NCBI RefSeq assembly: GCF_014837165.1
Contig: NZ_JACSPM010000004.1
Span: 124,001-188,000 of the forward strand
Source: Microbacterium gallinarum
GTDB taxonomy: Bacteria > Actinomycetota > Actinomycetes > Actinomycetales > Microbacteriaceae
Length of the DNA: 64,000 nucleotides
Reading direction: 5' to 3'
This document shows, one piece after another, positions 14,146-22,945 of this stretch (positions are counted from its first letter, which is position 1; each line of letters starts with the position of its first letter). The notes beneath the pieces are model-generated. The model was not told the DNA's origin. It made no database searches and worked only from the letters and a program-made list of their open reading frames with translations. A program made the position numbers and the translations under genes.

Positions 14146-14670
14146 ATGAACACCAACACGCGCGGAGGTCGCGGCCGGAAGGTCGCCTTCACCGCAACGA
14201 TCCTCGCGGTCGTCGGACTGGGACTGGCCGGATGCCAGACCGGAGTCGCCGACCCGAACCCGACGAACACACAGGACGCACCGCAGTCCGCGCAGCAGGT
14301 CGAACGCTCGGCCGAGGCGGCGCAGTCACGGTACGAAGGCCTGGCCGAGTACTGGCAGCTGCGCGCACAGCGCGCTGACACGCTCCGCGCCGAGACGCAG
14401 CAGAGCGCCAGCCGTGCCGCCGACGCGTCGCAGTCGCGGTACGAAGGCCTCGCCGAGTACTGGGCGGGTCGCGCACAGCAGGCCGACATCTCGGTGCGGG
14501 TCCTCGCAGACCGTGTCGAGACTCAGAACGGCGTCTCGCACGTGCTCGTGCGGCCGGAACGGAACCGCGGGACCACCCAGGTCCGGGTGCTGGCCGACCG
14601 CGTCAGCACGCAGGAGGCTGAGGTCACGAAGGTCCGAGTGCTGGCCGACCGCGTCCCGACGCATGAGTGA
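14146..14670 (+). CDS. Repeat-containing lipoprotein of unknown function
   Basis: A 174-residue predicted lipoprotein, family not recognised. A basic start and hydrophobic core (AFTATILAVVGLGLAGC) end in lipobox LAGC with Cys30. Two internal repeats follow. Unit A (SRYEGLAEYW within a 23-residue block) occurs at 61-70 and 97-106. Unit B (VRVLADRV, then x-T-Q/H) occurs at 117-124, 146-153 and 163-170, the last ending the protein. Unit A is helical and aromatic; unit B reads as short strands. It probably sits on the outer face of the membrane. AAGGGAG precedes the ATG. It is closed on both sides by strong hairpins, so it is monocistronic. Confidence 0.75.
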   Translation: MNTNTRGGRGRKVAFTATILAVVGLGLAGCQTGVADPNPTNTQDAPQSAQQVERSAEAAQSRYEGLAEYWQLRAQRADTLRAETQQSASRAADASQSRYEGLAEYWAGRAQQADISVRVLADRVETQNGVSHVLVRPERNRGTTQVRVLADRVSTQEAEVTKVRVLADRVPTHE

Positions 14671-14728
14671 CGGTCGGATGCGTCCGTGGTCGCCGACTCT
14701 CTCGGTGGACGACAATCGCCGCGGATCA

Positions 14729-14770
14729 CACTCTGAGGCTCCCGTAGAAAGCTACGGGAGCCTCAGAGTG
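14729..14770. terminator. 19-bp perfect hairpin after the lipoprotein gene
   Basis: Arms 14729-14747 and 14752-14770 are perfectly complementary over 19 bp with an AAAG loop. It lies 58 nt after the lipoprotein stop and before the next gene. No T tract follows, but the stability suits a terminator or mRNA-end stabiliser. Confidence 0.7.
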
Positions 14771-14843
14771 CGCGCTGGGGCCGCGACGACGTGGGGGAGC
14801 GCGGTACACGCGGCCGGATCGCGCGCACCGCTACGCTGAGGGC

Positions 14844-15395
14844 GTGACTGCAGGACGCGATGACGATGCCCTGTCGTGGGGCGGTGACGACGACCCGACC
14901 CTCGACGTCGGCGCCGCGGAACCCGACGAGGTGACGCCGGCCTCCGAGATCACTTCGCTGCCCGAAGGCTGGAGCGCGGTCGGGCGGGGGAGTGAGGCCG
15001 TCACCGCCGACGCGAAAGACGACGCCGACCTGGACGAAGGCCGCGTCGACGCACGAGGGTCGATGGAGTCCGCGGCGCACGGTGCGCCGGTGCGCGAGCC
15101 GATGGGCAACGCCGAGCTGATCACGCTCGGCGTGATCGGCGGCTTCTCCGCGCTGTACGCGGTCGGGTGGCTCATCGGCGCGCTCCGACTGCAGGGCACC
15201 GCGCAGTTCCTCGTGGCACCCGTGGCGTACCAGATCAGCCTCTGGCTGGCCGTCCTCGCACCGCTCGTCTGGTTCGCGGCGGTGTTCCTCCTCACGGCGG
15301 CATCCAGGACCTGGGTGCGTTTCGCATGGCTGGCCGCCGGCGTCGTGCTGCTCGTGCCGTGGCCGTTCATCATGGTGGGGGCGATCGGACGATGA
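14844..15395 (+). CDS. Membrane protein with acidic N-terminal tail
   Basis: 183 residues. The first ~90 are acidic and low-complexity (GGDDDPTLDVGAAEPDEVTP). Three hydrophobic segments follow (LITLGVIGGFSALYAVGWLIGAL; ISLWLAVLAPLVWFAAVFLL; FAWLAAGVVLLVPWPFIMVGAI). TACGCT (14832-14837) is six nt before the GTG, so it is probably leaderless. The stop overlaps the next membrane gene. Nothing supports a DNA-polymerase tau function despite the acidic tail. Function unknown. Confidence 0.75.
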   Translation: MTAGRDDDALSWGGDDDPTLDVGAAEPDEVTPASEITSLPEGWSAVGRGSEAVTADAKDDADLDEGRVDARGSMESAAHGAPVREPMGNAELITLGVIGGFSALYAVGWLIGALRLQGTAQFLVAPVAYQISLWLAVLAPLVWFAAVFLLTAASRTWVRFAWLAAGVVLLVPWPFIMVGAIGR

Positions 15396-15799
15396 CGGAT
15401 TCGATGTCGGTTCCCCCGCCCCCTTCAGACGACGCGGCTGGACGCGTGGGCCCAGCCGCAGCATCCGGTTCCCCCGCCGCGAAGCGGACTCCCGTCTGGG
15501 TCGTCGTCGCCATCTCGGTGGTCTTCGGGCTGTTCTACGCGTACGCGCTGTGGAACGCCCTGGCCTTCCTCATCGCGCAGGCGAGCGGTCCGCTCGGACT
15601 CAACGGCTACGGCTGGTTCGTGCTGCTGCTGGCGGTGGTGTTCCCGGTGGGCGTCTTCGGGGCGGCGTTCGCGCTGTCGTGGCGGCGGCCGGCGTGGCAG
15701 TTCGCGCTCGTGCTGTTCACCGGGCTGTGCGTCGTCGCGGTGTTCTGGCTGAACGTCATCGCGTACGCCGCGGTCTACGGCGCGTCGCTGCTCGGCTGA
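15392..15799 (+). CDS. Small membrane protein
   Basis: 135 residues from ATG 15392, which overlaps the preceding stop (ATGA). A proline/alanine-rich N-terminus precedes three membrane segments (VWVVVAISVVFGLFYAYALW, about 35-55; FVLLLAVVFPVGVFGAAFAL; FALVLFTGLCVVAVFWLNVI). It is coupled to the previous membrane protein and may partner it. No family recognised. Confidence 0.75.
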   Translation: MTDSMSVPPPPSDDAAGRVGPAAASGSPAAKRTPVWVVVAISVVFGLFYAYALWNALAFLIAQASGPLGLNGYGWFVLLLAVVFPVGVFGAAFALSWRRPAWQFALVLFTGLCVVAVFWLNVIAYAAVYGASLLG

Positions 15800-15840
15800 C
15801 GCGGTGCGTCACACGGTCTGACGACGCTCCCGCGCCGCGA

Positions 15841-15846
15841 TAGGCT
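15841..15846 (+). promoter_or_regulatory. Candidate serA -10 box
   Basis: TAGGCT matches the -10 form seen before many genes here, but it lies about 100 nt upstream of serA. This predicts a 5' leader of roughly 95-100 nt. No riboswitch was recognised in that leader. Confidence 0.4.
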
Positions 15847-15949
15847 GAGACAGGCCTCGCCCCCGCTGGCGTGCGGCGCGGCATCCGCTCTGCCCTGCAC
15901 TGACGGACGGCCTCTGCCCGTCGCGCACAGCCCTCGAAGGAACCATCCC

Positions 15950-17554
15950 GTGACGAAGCCTGTCGTTCTGATCGCCGAAGAACTCTCTCCCGCCACGATC
16001 GACGCCCTGGGTCCGGACTTCGACGTGCGCAACGTCGACGGCACCGACCGTCCGGCGCTGCTGTCGGCCCTCGCGGAGGCGAACGCCGTGCTGATCCGCT
16101 CGGCGACCAGGATCGACGCCGAGGCCATTGCGGCCGCCCCCGTACTCAAGGTCGTCGCCCGCGCCGGCGTCGGACTCGACAACGTCGACATCAAGACCGC
16201 CACCACCGCGGGCGTCATGGTCGTCAATGCGCCGACCTCGAACATCATCTCGGCGGCAGAGCTCACGGTCGGCCACATCCTGAGCCTCGCACGCCGCATC
16301 CCCGCCGCGCACGCCTCGCTCGCGCAGGGCCAGTGGAAGCGCAGCTCGTACACGGGCGCCGAGCTCTTCGAGAAGACGGTGGGCATCATCGGCCTCGGCC
16401 GCATCGGCGCGCTCATCGCGGCCCGCCTGCAGGGCTTCGACATGCGCGTGGTCGCCTACGACCCCTACGTCACCAGCGCACGCGCGCAGCAGCTCGGGGT
16501 GCAGCTGCTGAGCCTCGACGAGCTGCTCGAGCAGAGCGACTTCGTCACGATCCACATGCCCAAGACCCCCGAGACCACGGGCATGATCGGTGCGGAGCAG
16601 TTCGCGCTCATGAAGCCCTCCGCGTTCGTCGTCAATGTCGCGCGCGGCGGACTCATCGACGAGGAGGCGCTGTACACGGCCCTCACGGCGGGCGAGATCG
16701 CCGGTGCCGGCCTCGACGTCTTCACCTCCGAGCCCCCGGCCGAGGGCGGCACGGCGCGTGCGCTCCTCGACCTCCCGAACGTCGTCGTGACGCCGCACCT
16801 CGGCGCCTCGACCGACGAGGCGCAGGAGAAGGCGGGCGTATCGGTCGCCCGCTCGGTGCGCCTGGCGCTCGGCGGCGAGCTCGTGCCCGACGCCGTCAAC
16901 GTCGCGGGTGGAGTCATCGACCCGTACGTGCGCCCCGGGATCCCGCTCGTCGAGAAGCTCGGCCAGATCTTCGCGGCGCTCGCGCGGTCGCCCCTGACGA
17001 GCCTCGACGTCGAGGTGCACGGCGAGCTCAACGCGTACGACGTCAGCGTGCTCAAGCTCGCCGCGCTCAAGGGCGTCTTCACGAACATCGTCAGCGAGTC
17101 GGTGTCGTACGTGAACGCGCCGCTGCTCGCCGAGCAGCGCGGCGTCGAGGTGCGCCTGCTCGTCGACGACGACAGCCCCGAGTACCGCAACATCATCACG
17201 CTCCGCGGCGCGCTCTCCGACGGCTCGCAGCTGGCGGTGTCGGGCACCCTCACCGGCACCAAGCAGATCGAGAAGCTCGTCGGCATCAACGACTACGCGA
17301 TCGAGCTGCCGATCGAGAAGCACCACGTGGTGATGCTCTACACCGACCGTCCCGGCATCGTCGCGGTCTACGGCCAGAAGTTCGGCGACGCCGGCATCAA
17401 CATCGCGGGCATGCAGATCGCGCGCAGCGAGGCCGGCGGTCAGGCGCTGTCGGTGCTCACCGTCGACTCGCCGGTGCCCGACGACCTGCTCGAAGAGGTG
17501 CGGTCCGACATCCAGGCCGACCTCTTCCGCCAGATCGAGATCACCGAGTCCTGA
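15950..17554 (+). CDS. serA: D-3-phosphoglycerate dehydrogenase
   Basis: A 534-residue long-form PHGDH oxidising 3-phosphoglycerate in the first step of serine synthesis. Substrate- and NAD-binding domains come first (GVGLDNVD; Rossmann motif GIIGLGRIGALIAARL; NVARGGLIDEEAL; HLGASTDEAQ). An intervening domain and a C-terminal ACT domain (MLYTDRPGIVAVYGQKFGDA) follow. The GTG start follows GAAGGAA. It stands alone between a predicted promoter and a convergent TetR gene. Confidence 0.95.
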   Translation: MTKPVVLIAEELSPATIDALGPDFDVRNVDGTDRPALLSALAEANAVLIRSATRIDAEAIAAAPVLKVVARAGVGLDNVDIKTATTAGVMVVNAPTSNIISAAELTVGHILSLARRIPAAHASLAQGQWKRSSYTGAELFEKTVGIIGLGRIGALIAARLQGFDMRVVAYDPYVTSARAQQLGVQLLSLDELLEQSDFVTIHMPKTPETTGMIGAEQFALMKPSAFVVNVARGGLIDEEALYTALTAGEIAGAGLDVFTSEPPAEGGTARALLDLPNVVVTPHLGASTDEAQEKAGVSVARSVRLALGGELVPDAVNVAGGVIDPYVRPGIPLVEKLGQIFAALARSPLTSLDVEVHGELNAYDVSVLKLAALKGVFTNIVSESVSYVNAPLLAEQRGVEVRLLVDDDSPEYRNIITLRGALSDGSQLAVSGTLTGTKQIEKLVGINDYAIELPIEKHHVVMLYTDRPGIVAVYGQKFGDAGINIAGMQIARSEAGGQALSVLTVDSPVPDDLLEEVRSDIQADLFRQIEITES

Positions 17555-17573
17555 CCCGGCGGCCGCCCTCCGG

Positions 17574-17630
17574 CGAGTTGCCGGTTACGGCGGGTTTCGC
17601 CGACGCGGAGTCGCCGCGATCGGCAACTCG
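17574..17630. repeat. REP-like branched palindrome between serA and tetR
   Basis: Outer arms CGAGTTGCCG (17574-17583) and CGGCAACTCG (17621-17630) are a perfect 10-bp inverted repeat. Inside is a second small hairpin, CGGCG/CGCCG (17588-17592 and 17598-17602), and a GCGG/CCGC pair. It fills the gap between convergent genes. It could be a bidirectional terminator or a copy of a dispersed palindromic element; only one copy was noticed here. Confidence 0.5.
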
Positions 17631-17647
17631 GCGCTTCCGGCTGGCCC

Positions 17648-18193
17648 TCAGGCCTTCGCGGCGCGCTCGACCATCGCGATGAGCGCGTCCATCGCCGCAC
17701 CGCGGGGGACCGGCCCGGGGATGGACCCGCCCTCCAGGGCGTTGTTGAAATACAGCCCGTCGCTGACGAGCATGACGAGGTCGAGCGCGGTGGCGTCACG
17801 GGTGTGCGTGCGCAGGACATCCGCCCACTGGTCGCGGATGCCGCGCAACGCGACGCGGGCACGCGCGCTGCCGCCCTGCGCGAGACGCGACGTGGCGAGG
17901 ATCGCGCGGTCGATGCGGTCGTTCTCCATGACCGAGGTGCGCAGGAAGTAGGCGATCGGCCCGTCGGGCGAGGCGGCCATCGCAGCGACGTCGTCCTCGA
18001 CGAGGGCGTGCAGGCGCTCGAGGAGCGCGGACTCGAGCGCATCCTTCGAGCCGAAGTGGTACAGCAGGCCGCCCTTCGAGACCCCCGCCGCGCGTGCGGT
18101 GGCCTCCATCGTGGCTGCCCGCTCGCCCTCCTCGATGAGGATCGCCTCGAAGGCGTCGAGCACCTTGTCTCGGGCGAGGGGAGGACGGCTCAT
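17648..18193 (-). CDS. TetR-family repressor of the adjacent MFS transporter
   Basis: 181 residues with an N-terminal TetR HTH (about 8-55; TMEATARAAGVSKGGLLYHFGSKDAL) and a helical ligand domain. TAGCAT (18206-18201, minus strand) is seven nt before the ATG, so it is probably leaderless. It is divergent from an MFS efflux gene, with a near-palindromic operator in the 75-bp gap. It is therefore the likely drug-responsive repressor of both genes. Confidence 0.9.
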   Translation of the reverse strand: MSRPPLARDKVLDAFEAILIEEGERAATMEATARAAGVSKGGLLYHFGSKDALESALLERLHALVEDDVAAMAASPDGPIAYFLRTSVMENDRIDRAILATSRLAQGGSARARVALRGIRDQWADVLRTHTRDATALDLVMLVSDGLYFNNALEGGSIPGPVPRGAAMDALIAMVERAAKA

Positions 18194-18232
18194 GTCGTCG
18201 ATGCTATCGACGGAGGTCCGTGCATCCTGTTA

Positions 18233-18254
18233 CTATACCGACCGGACGGTATAG
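18233..18254. promoter_or_regulatory. TetR-type operator
   Basis: CTATACCG (18233-18240) and CGGTATAG (18247-18254) are perfect 8-bp arms around the six bases ACCGGA. Only one symmetric pair breaks full 22-bp symmetry. It lies between the divergent tetR and MFS genes, where bound repressor could block both. Confidence 0.75.
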
Positions 18255-18268
18255 AAACTGAGGATGAC

Positions 18269-19831
18269 ATGACCACCGCGACCACCGCGACGCCCGCGAC
18301 CATCGCTGAACGCCCCGTCGACGCCGGACAGCGCGTCGGCTGGCGCGGCTGGCTCGCGCTCGTGGTGCTGATGCTGCCGGTGCTGCTCGTCTCGGTCGAC
18401 AACACCGTCCTGAGCTTCGCGCTGCCGGCGATCGCGCTCGATCTCGAGCCCACGAGCGCGCAGCAGCTGTGGATCATCGACGCGTACCCTCTGGTGCTGG
18501 CCGGACTGCTCGTCACGATGGGCGTGCTGGGCGATCGCTTCGGACGGCGACGGATGCTGCTCATCGGCGCGACAGGGTTCGGCATCGTCTCCGCACTCGC
18601 AGCGTTCGCGCCGACGGCCGCACTGCTCATCGCCGCGCGCGCCGGCATGGGTGTGTTCGGCGCGATGCTGATGCCGTCCACCCTGTCGCTGCTGCGCACC
18701 GTCTTCGCGAACCGCGACCAGCGACGCCTCGCGATCGCGATCTGGGCCGCCGGGTTCTCGGCCGGCGCCGCGCTCGGACCCGTGGTCGGCGGCATCCTGC
18801 TCGAGCACTTCTCCTGGGGCTCGGTGTTCCTGATGGCCGTGCCCGTGCTCGTTCCGCTCCTCGTGTTCGTGCCGCTGCTCGTGCCCGAGTCACGCGACCC
18901 GCACCCCGGCCGCATCGATCCGGCGAGCATCGTCCTCTCGATGGCTGCGCTGGTGCCGATCGTGTACGCGATCAAGGAACTCGCGGTGCACGGCATCGCC
19001 GGCGCAGCGCCGGTTCTCTTCGCGTTCGGCGCGCTGTTCGCCGTCCTCTTCGTCCGCCGGCAGCTGCGCCTCGAGACCCCCATGCTCGACATGGCTCTGT
19101 TCCGGCGCGGCTCGTTCAGCGGAGCGATCCTGGTCAACCTGCTGAGCGTCATCGCCCTGGTCGGCTTCCTGTACTTCGTGGCGCAGCACCTGCAGCTCGT
19201 CGTCGGCCTCTCGCCGATGGAGGCGGGGCTCGCACTGGTCCCCGGACTCGTCGCCATGATCGCGGCAGGTCTGATCGTGGTGCCGCTCGCGAAGCGCTTC
19301 TCCCCGCGGATCATCGTGCCCGCGGGACTCGCGGTATCGGTGCTCGCCTACGTGACGATCGCCGTGACCGCGCAGGACGGCGAGGTCTGGGTGCTCGCCC
19401 TCGCGTTCGTCGCGCTGGGCATCGGCATCGGAATGGCCGAGACGGTCTCGAACGAGCTGATCCTGTCGAGCGCACCGCCGGAGAAAGCCGGCGCCGCCAG
19501 CGCCGTGTCGGAGACGGCGTACGAGCTGGGCGCGGTGCTCGGCACCGCGGTGCTCGGAGGACTGCTGACCGCGCTGTATCGGGGCAGCCTCGTGCTGCCC
19601 GACGGCCTGCCCGCCGGGGCCGCCGATGCGGCGCGTGAGACGCTCGCCGGAGCGATCGCGGCCGGAAGCAGCCTCGAGCCGGGTCTGGCTGAGCAGTTGA
19701 GGGATGCCGCGGCCCACGCCTTCGACGCCGGCGTCGGCGTGACCGCGCTCATCGGCGCGGCGCTCATCGTGATGGCGGCCGTCATCGCGGCCACTACCCT
19801 GGAGAGCACCGCGTCCGCGTCCGAGCACTGA
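18269..19831 (+). CDS. MFS drug-efflux transporter (DHA2, 14-TM type)
   Basis: 520 residues and about 14 hydrophobic segments, as in QacA-like DHA2 proton-coupled exporters. Motif A is [18 protein letters not shown] (loop 2-3). [12 protein letters not shown] in TM1 is the DHA2 signature, and motif C-like [14 protein letters not shown] lies in TM5. ATG 18269 follows GAGGATGAC. The divergent TetR gene and shared operator indicate substrate-induced expression. The substrate is not predictable. Confidence 0.9.
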   Translation: MTTATTATPATIAERPVDAGQRVGWRGWLALVVLMLPVLLVSVDNTVLSFALPAIALDLEPTSAQQLWIIDAYPLVLAGLLVTMGVLGDRFGRRRMLLIGATGFGIVSALAAFAPTAALLIAARAGMGVFGAMLMPSTLSLLRTVFANRDQRRLAIAIWAAGFSAGAALGPVVGGILLEHFSWGSVFLMAVPVLVPLLVFVPLLVPESRDPHPGRIDPASIVLSMAALVPIVYAIKELAVHGIAGAAPVLFAFGALFAVLFVRRQLRLETPMLDMALFRRGSFSGAILVNLLSVIALVGFLYFVAQHLQLVVGLSPMEAGLALVPGLVAMIAAGLIVVPLAKRFSPRIIVPAGLAVSVLAYVTIAVTAQDGEVWVLALAFVALGIGIGMAETVSNELILSSAPPEKAGAASAVSETAYELGAVLGTAVLGGLLTALYRGSLVLPDGLPAGAADAARETLAGAIAAGSSLEPGLAEQLRDAAAHAFDAGVGVTALIGAALIVMAAVIAATTLESTASASEH

Positions 19832-19868
19832 GCCCGGAAGCCCGCCGGACGCCCAGGCGAGGAGAGCA

Positions 19869-20936
19869 ATGCCGCGCGTGCAGGATCCAGGTGTCGTGAA
19901 GCTGGCCGTCATTCCGGGCGACGGGATCGGTCCGGAGGTCATCGCCGAGGCCGAGAAGGTGCTCGACGCGGCGACCGCGGACAGCGGCATCCGATTCGAG
20001 AAGACCCGCTTCTCGCTGGGGGCCGCGCGGTTCCTCGACACCGGCGACACGCTCACCGACTCCGACCTCGACGCGATCAAGGAGCACGACGCGATCCTGC
20101 TCGGCGCCGTCGGCGGAGTGCCCGGCGACCCGCGCCTGAAGGACGCGAACATCGAGCGCGGCCTGCTGCTGAAGCTGCGCTTCGAACTCGACCACTACGT
20201 CAACCTGCGGCCGTCCAAGCTCTACCCGGGCGTTCCCGGCCCCCTCGCCGAGCCCGGCGACATCGACTTCGTCGTCGTGCGCGAGGGCACCGAGGGGCCG
20301 TACGTGGGCAACGGCGGCTCGATCCGCCGTGGCACGCCGCACGAGGTCGCGAACGAGACATCCGTCAACACCGCCTTCGGCGTGGAGCGGGTCGTGCGGT
20401 ACGCCTTCGACCTGGCAGAGCGCCGCTCGAAGAAGGTGACGCTCGTGCACAAGACGAACGTGCTCGTGCACGCCGGCGGCATCTGGAAGCGCATCGTCGA
20501 TGCGGTGTCGGCGGAGCACCCGGAGGTGGCCGTAGACTATCTGCACGTCGACGCGGCCACCATCTTCCTGGTCACGAACCCGGGCCGTTTCGATGTGATC
20601 GTCACCGACAACCTCTTCGGCGACATCCTCACGGACCTGGCCGGCGCCGTCACCGGTGGCATCGGTCTCGCCGCATCGGGCAACATCAACCCCGACGGCG
20701 CGTTCCCCTCGATGTTCGAGCCCGTCCACGGTTCGGCGCCCGACATCGCGGGTCAGCAGAAGGCCGATCCCACGGCCGCGATCCTGTCGACCGCCCTGCT
20801 GCTCGATCACCTCGGGCTGCGGACCGAGTCCGAGGCCGTCACCCGCGCGGTCGAGGCCGACATCGCCGACCGGGGCACCGCCGCCCGCACCACGGCGCAG
20901 ATCGGCGACTCCATCGCGGCCCGCCTCCAGGCGTAA
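19869..20936 (+). CDS. leuB: 3-isopropylmalate dehydrogenase
   Basis: A 355-residue NAD-dependent decarboxylating dehydrogenase of leucine synthesis. Features are [12 protein letters not shown] at the N-terminus, the [12 protein letters not shown] loop, the [12 protein letters not shown] segment, the metal-binding [14 protein letters not shown] and the NAD-binding [12 protein letters not shown]. It starts 37 bp after the MFS stop with GAGGAGAG as ribosome site. It has no hairpin before it, so readthrough from the transporter is possible. Confidence 0.95.
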   Translation: MPRVQDPGVVKLAVIPGDGIGPEVIAEAEKVLDAATADSGIRFEKTRFSLGAARFLDTGDTLTDSDLDAIKEHDAILLGAVGGVPGDPRLKDANIERGLLLKLRFELDHYVNLRPSKLYPGVPGPLAEPGDIDFVVVREGTEGPYVGNGGSIRRGTPHEVANETSVNTAFGVERVVRYAFDLAERRSKKVTLVHKTNVLVHAGGIWKRIVDAVSAEHPEVAVDYLHVDAATIFLVTNPGRFDVIVTDNLFGDILTDLAGAVTGGIGLAASGNINPDGAFPSMFEPVHGSAPDIAGQQKADPTAAILSTALLLDHLGLRTESEAVTRAVEADIADRGTAARTTAQIGDSIAARLQA

Positions 20937-20999
20937 CCTGGAACCGGCAGGCGCCACCACACACTCAGCGGAACGCTCCGCAGGAAAGCAAGGCCCGTC

Positions 21000-22106
21000 A
21001 TGACGCTCATCGACTCCGACCCCGACACCGGACTCGCCCCGCTCGAGTTCACCGTCAACCGCAATCTGCAGGCGAAGTCCGCAGAGCAGCGTGCCGAGAT
21101 CCTCGTGAACCCCGGCTTCGGCACCAGCTTCACCGACCACATGGTCGACATCTGCTGGTCGACCGGCGGCGGCTGGCACCGCCCGCGCGTGCAGCCGTAC
21201 GGCCCGCTCTCGCTCGACCCTGCCGCCGCGGTGCTGCACTACGGGCAGGAGATCTTCGAGGGCATCAAGGCCTACCGTCACGCCGACGGGTCGATCCACA
21301 CCTTCCGTCCCGACCAGAACGGTCGCCGTCTGCAGCGCTCCGCGCGTCGCCTCGCGCTGCCCGAGCTGCCGGTGTCGTACTTCATCCAGTCGCTCCGCGA
21401 GCTCATCGCCGTCGACGGCGACTGGGTGCCGTCGGGCGCCGACCAGAGCCTCTACCTGCGCCCGTTCATGTTCGCGAAGGAGGCGTTCCTCGGCGTGCGT
21501 CCCGCGCACAAGGTCGGCTACTACGTGATCGCATCGCCCGCAGGAGCGTACTTCACCGGCGGCGTGCGGCCGGTGTCGATCTGGCTCAGCGAGGACTACG
21601 CGCGCGCCGGCAAGGGCGGCACGGGAGCGGCCAAGACCGGCGGCAACTACGCCGCCTCGCTCCTTCCGCAGTCCGAGGCGTACGAGAACGAGTGCGACCA
21701 GGTCGTCTTCCTCGACCAGGACCGCAACGTCGAGGAGCTCGGCGGCATGAACGTCGTGTTCGTCTACAAGGACGGCACCATCGTGACCCCGCAGTCGGAC
21801 TCGATCCTCGAGGGCATCACGCGCGACTCGATCCTCCAGCTCGCGATGGACCGCGGCCACAAGGTCGAGGGCCGGGCGGTCTCGTTCGACGAGTGGCGCC
21901 AGGGCGTGGCATCCGGCGACATCGTCGAGGTGTTCGCGTGCGGCACCGCCGCCGTCGTCACTCCGATCGGCATGCTCAAGGGGCGCGACTTCGTCGACGA
22001 GCAGCCCATCGGCGAGCTCGCGCTCTCGCTGCGTGAGGAGCTGACCGACATCCAGTATGGCCGCCGCGAGGACAAGCACGGCTGGCTGCTGCGCCTCGAC
22101 GCCTGA
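21000..22106 (+). CDS. ilvE: Branched-chain amino-acid aminotransferase
   Basis: A 368-residue class IV PLP aminotransferase, last step of Ile/Val/Leu synthesis. It has GQEIFEGIKAYRHADGSIHTFRP, YLRPFMFAKE, the PLP Lys in AAKTGGNYAAS and the C-terminal EVFACGTAAVVTPIG. TAACCT at 20934-20939, overlapping the leuB stop, could be its own -10 box, giving a ~55-nt leader. AGGAAAG precedes the ATG. Confidence 0.95.
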   Translation: MTLIDSDPDTGLAPLEFTVNRNLQAKSAEQRAEILVNPGFGTSFTDHMVDICWSTGGGWHRPRVQPYGPLSLDPAAAVLHYGQEIFEGIKAYRHADGSIHTFRPDQNGRRLQRSARRLALPELPVSYFIQSLRELIAVDGDWVPSGADQSLYLRPFMFAKEAFLGVRPAHKVGYYVIASPAGAYFTGGVRPVSIWLSEDYARAGKGGTGAAKTGGNYAASLLPQSEAYENECDQVVFLDQDRNVEELGGMNVVFVYKDGTIVTPQSDSILEGITRDSILQLAMDRGHKVEGRAVSFDEWRQGVASGDIVEVFACGTAAVVTPIGMLKGRDFVDEQPIGELALSLREELTDIQYGRREDKHGWLLRLDA

Positions 22107-22177
22107 CACGTGTCTCGCGGCATCCGGGCGAGCGCGCGAATCGGGCGGGCGTCGTGCGGGGTGGCTAGGCTGATCCG

Positions 22178-22945
22178 GTGAGGATCGCGCGCTTCAGCCA
22201 CAACGACGCCATCAGGTTCGGAATCGTCGACCAGGGAGAACTGGTCGTCCTCGCGGGCGACCCGATGTTCGCCGGCTACGACACGACGGGGGAGCGCGTG
22301 CCGCTCGCCGACGTGGCGCTGCTGGCGCCGGTGATCCCGCGGTCCAAGCTCGTGTGCGTCGGCCGCAACTACCGCGACCACGCGGCCGAGATGGGCAACG
22401 ACGTGCCGTCCGCCCCGATGCTGTTCTTCAAGCCGAACACGTCGGTGATCGGCCCCGGCGACGCCGTGGTGCTGCCGAAGGGGTCCGACTTCATCAGCTT
22501 CGAGGGCGAGCTGGCCGCCGTGATCGGCCGTATCGCCAAGAACGTCCCCGCCGAGAACGCCCTCGACTACGTCTTCGGCTACACGATCGGCAACGACCTC
22601 ACCGCGCGCGACTGGCAGAAGTCCGACGGGCAGTGGGCGCGGGCGAAGGGATTCGACACGTCGTGCCCGCTCGGCCCCGCCATCGAGACCGAGTTCGACG
22701 TCGACGGACCGGCGGTGATCACCACGCGCCTGAACGGCGAGGTGCGCCAGCAGGGTCCGATCTCCGACATGATCTTCTCGCTCGCCGACGTGATCGCCTA
22801 TGCCTCGGCGGCGTTCACGCTGCTGCCGGGCGACGTCATCCTCACCGGCACGCCCGCCGGCGTCGGGCAGATCTCGGCGGGCGACACCGTCGAGGTCGAG
22901 ATCACCGGGCTCGGCATCCTGCGCAACACCGCGCGTGACGCGTGA
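22178..22945 (+). CDS. Fumarylacetoacetate hydrolase-family protein
   Basis: A 255-residue FAH-fold protein with a short N-terminal extension. VCVGRNYRDHAAEM is followed by the metal-binding region FISFEGELAAVIG, GYTIGNDLTARDWQ and TGTPAGVGQISAGD. Family members are acylpyruvate or 2-hydroxyhepta-2,4-diene-1,7-dioate hydrolases or oxaloacetate decarboxylases. The substrate is unclear here. TAGGCT (22166-22171) six nt before the GTG indicates a leaderless mRNA. The next MFS gene starts inside its stop. Confidence 0.85.
   Translation: MRIARFSHNDAIRFGIVDQGELVVLAGDPMFAGYDTTGERVPLADVALLAPVIPRSKLVCVGRNYRDHAAEMGNDVPSAPMLFFKPNTSVIGPGDAVVLPKGSDFISFEGELAAVIGRIAKNVPAENALDYVFGYTIGNDLTARDWQKSDGQWARAKGFDTSCPLGPAIETEFDVDGPAVITTRLNGEVRQQGPISDMIFSLADVIAYASAAFTLLPGDVILTGTPAGVGQISAGDTVEVEITGLGILRNTARDA

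Noticed and set aside
14844..15395. DNA polymerase III gamma/tau function for the acidic-tailed membrane protein
   Set aside because: There is no AAA+ or clamp-loader motif, and half of the protein is membrane helices.
19794..22109. 771-codon minus-strand frame opposite leuB and ilvE
   Set aside because: Shadow of two genes with intact catalytic motifs; no recognisable domain on the minus strand.
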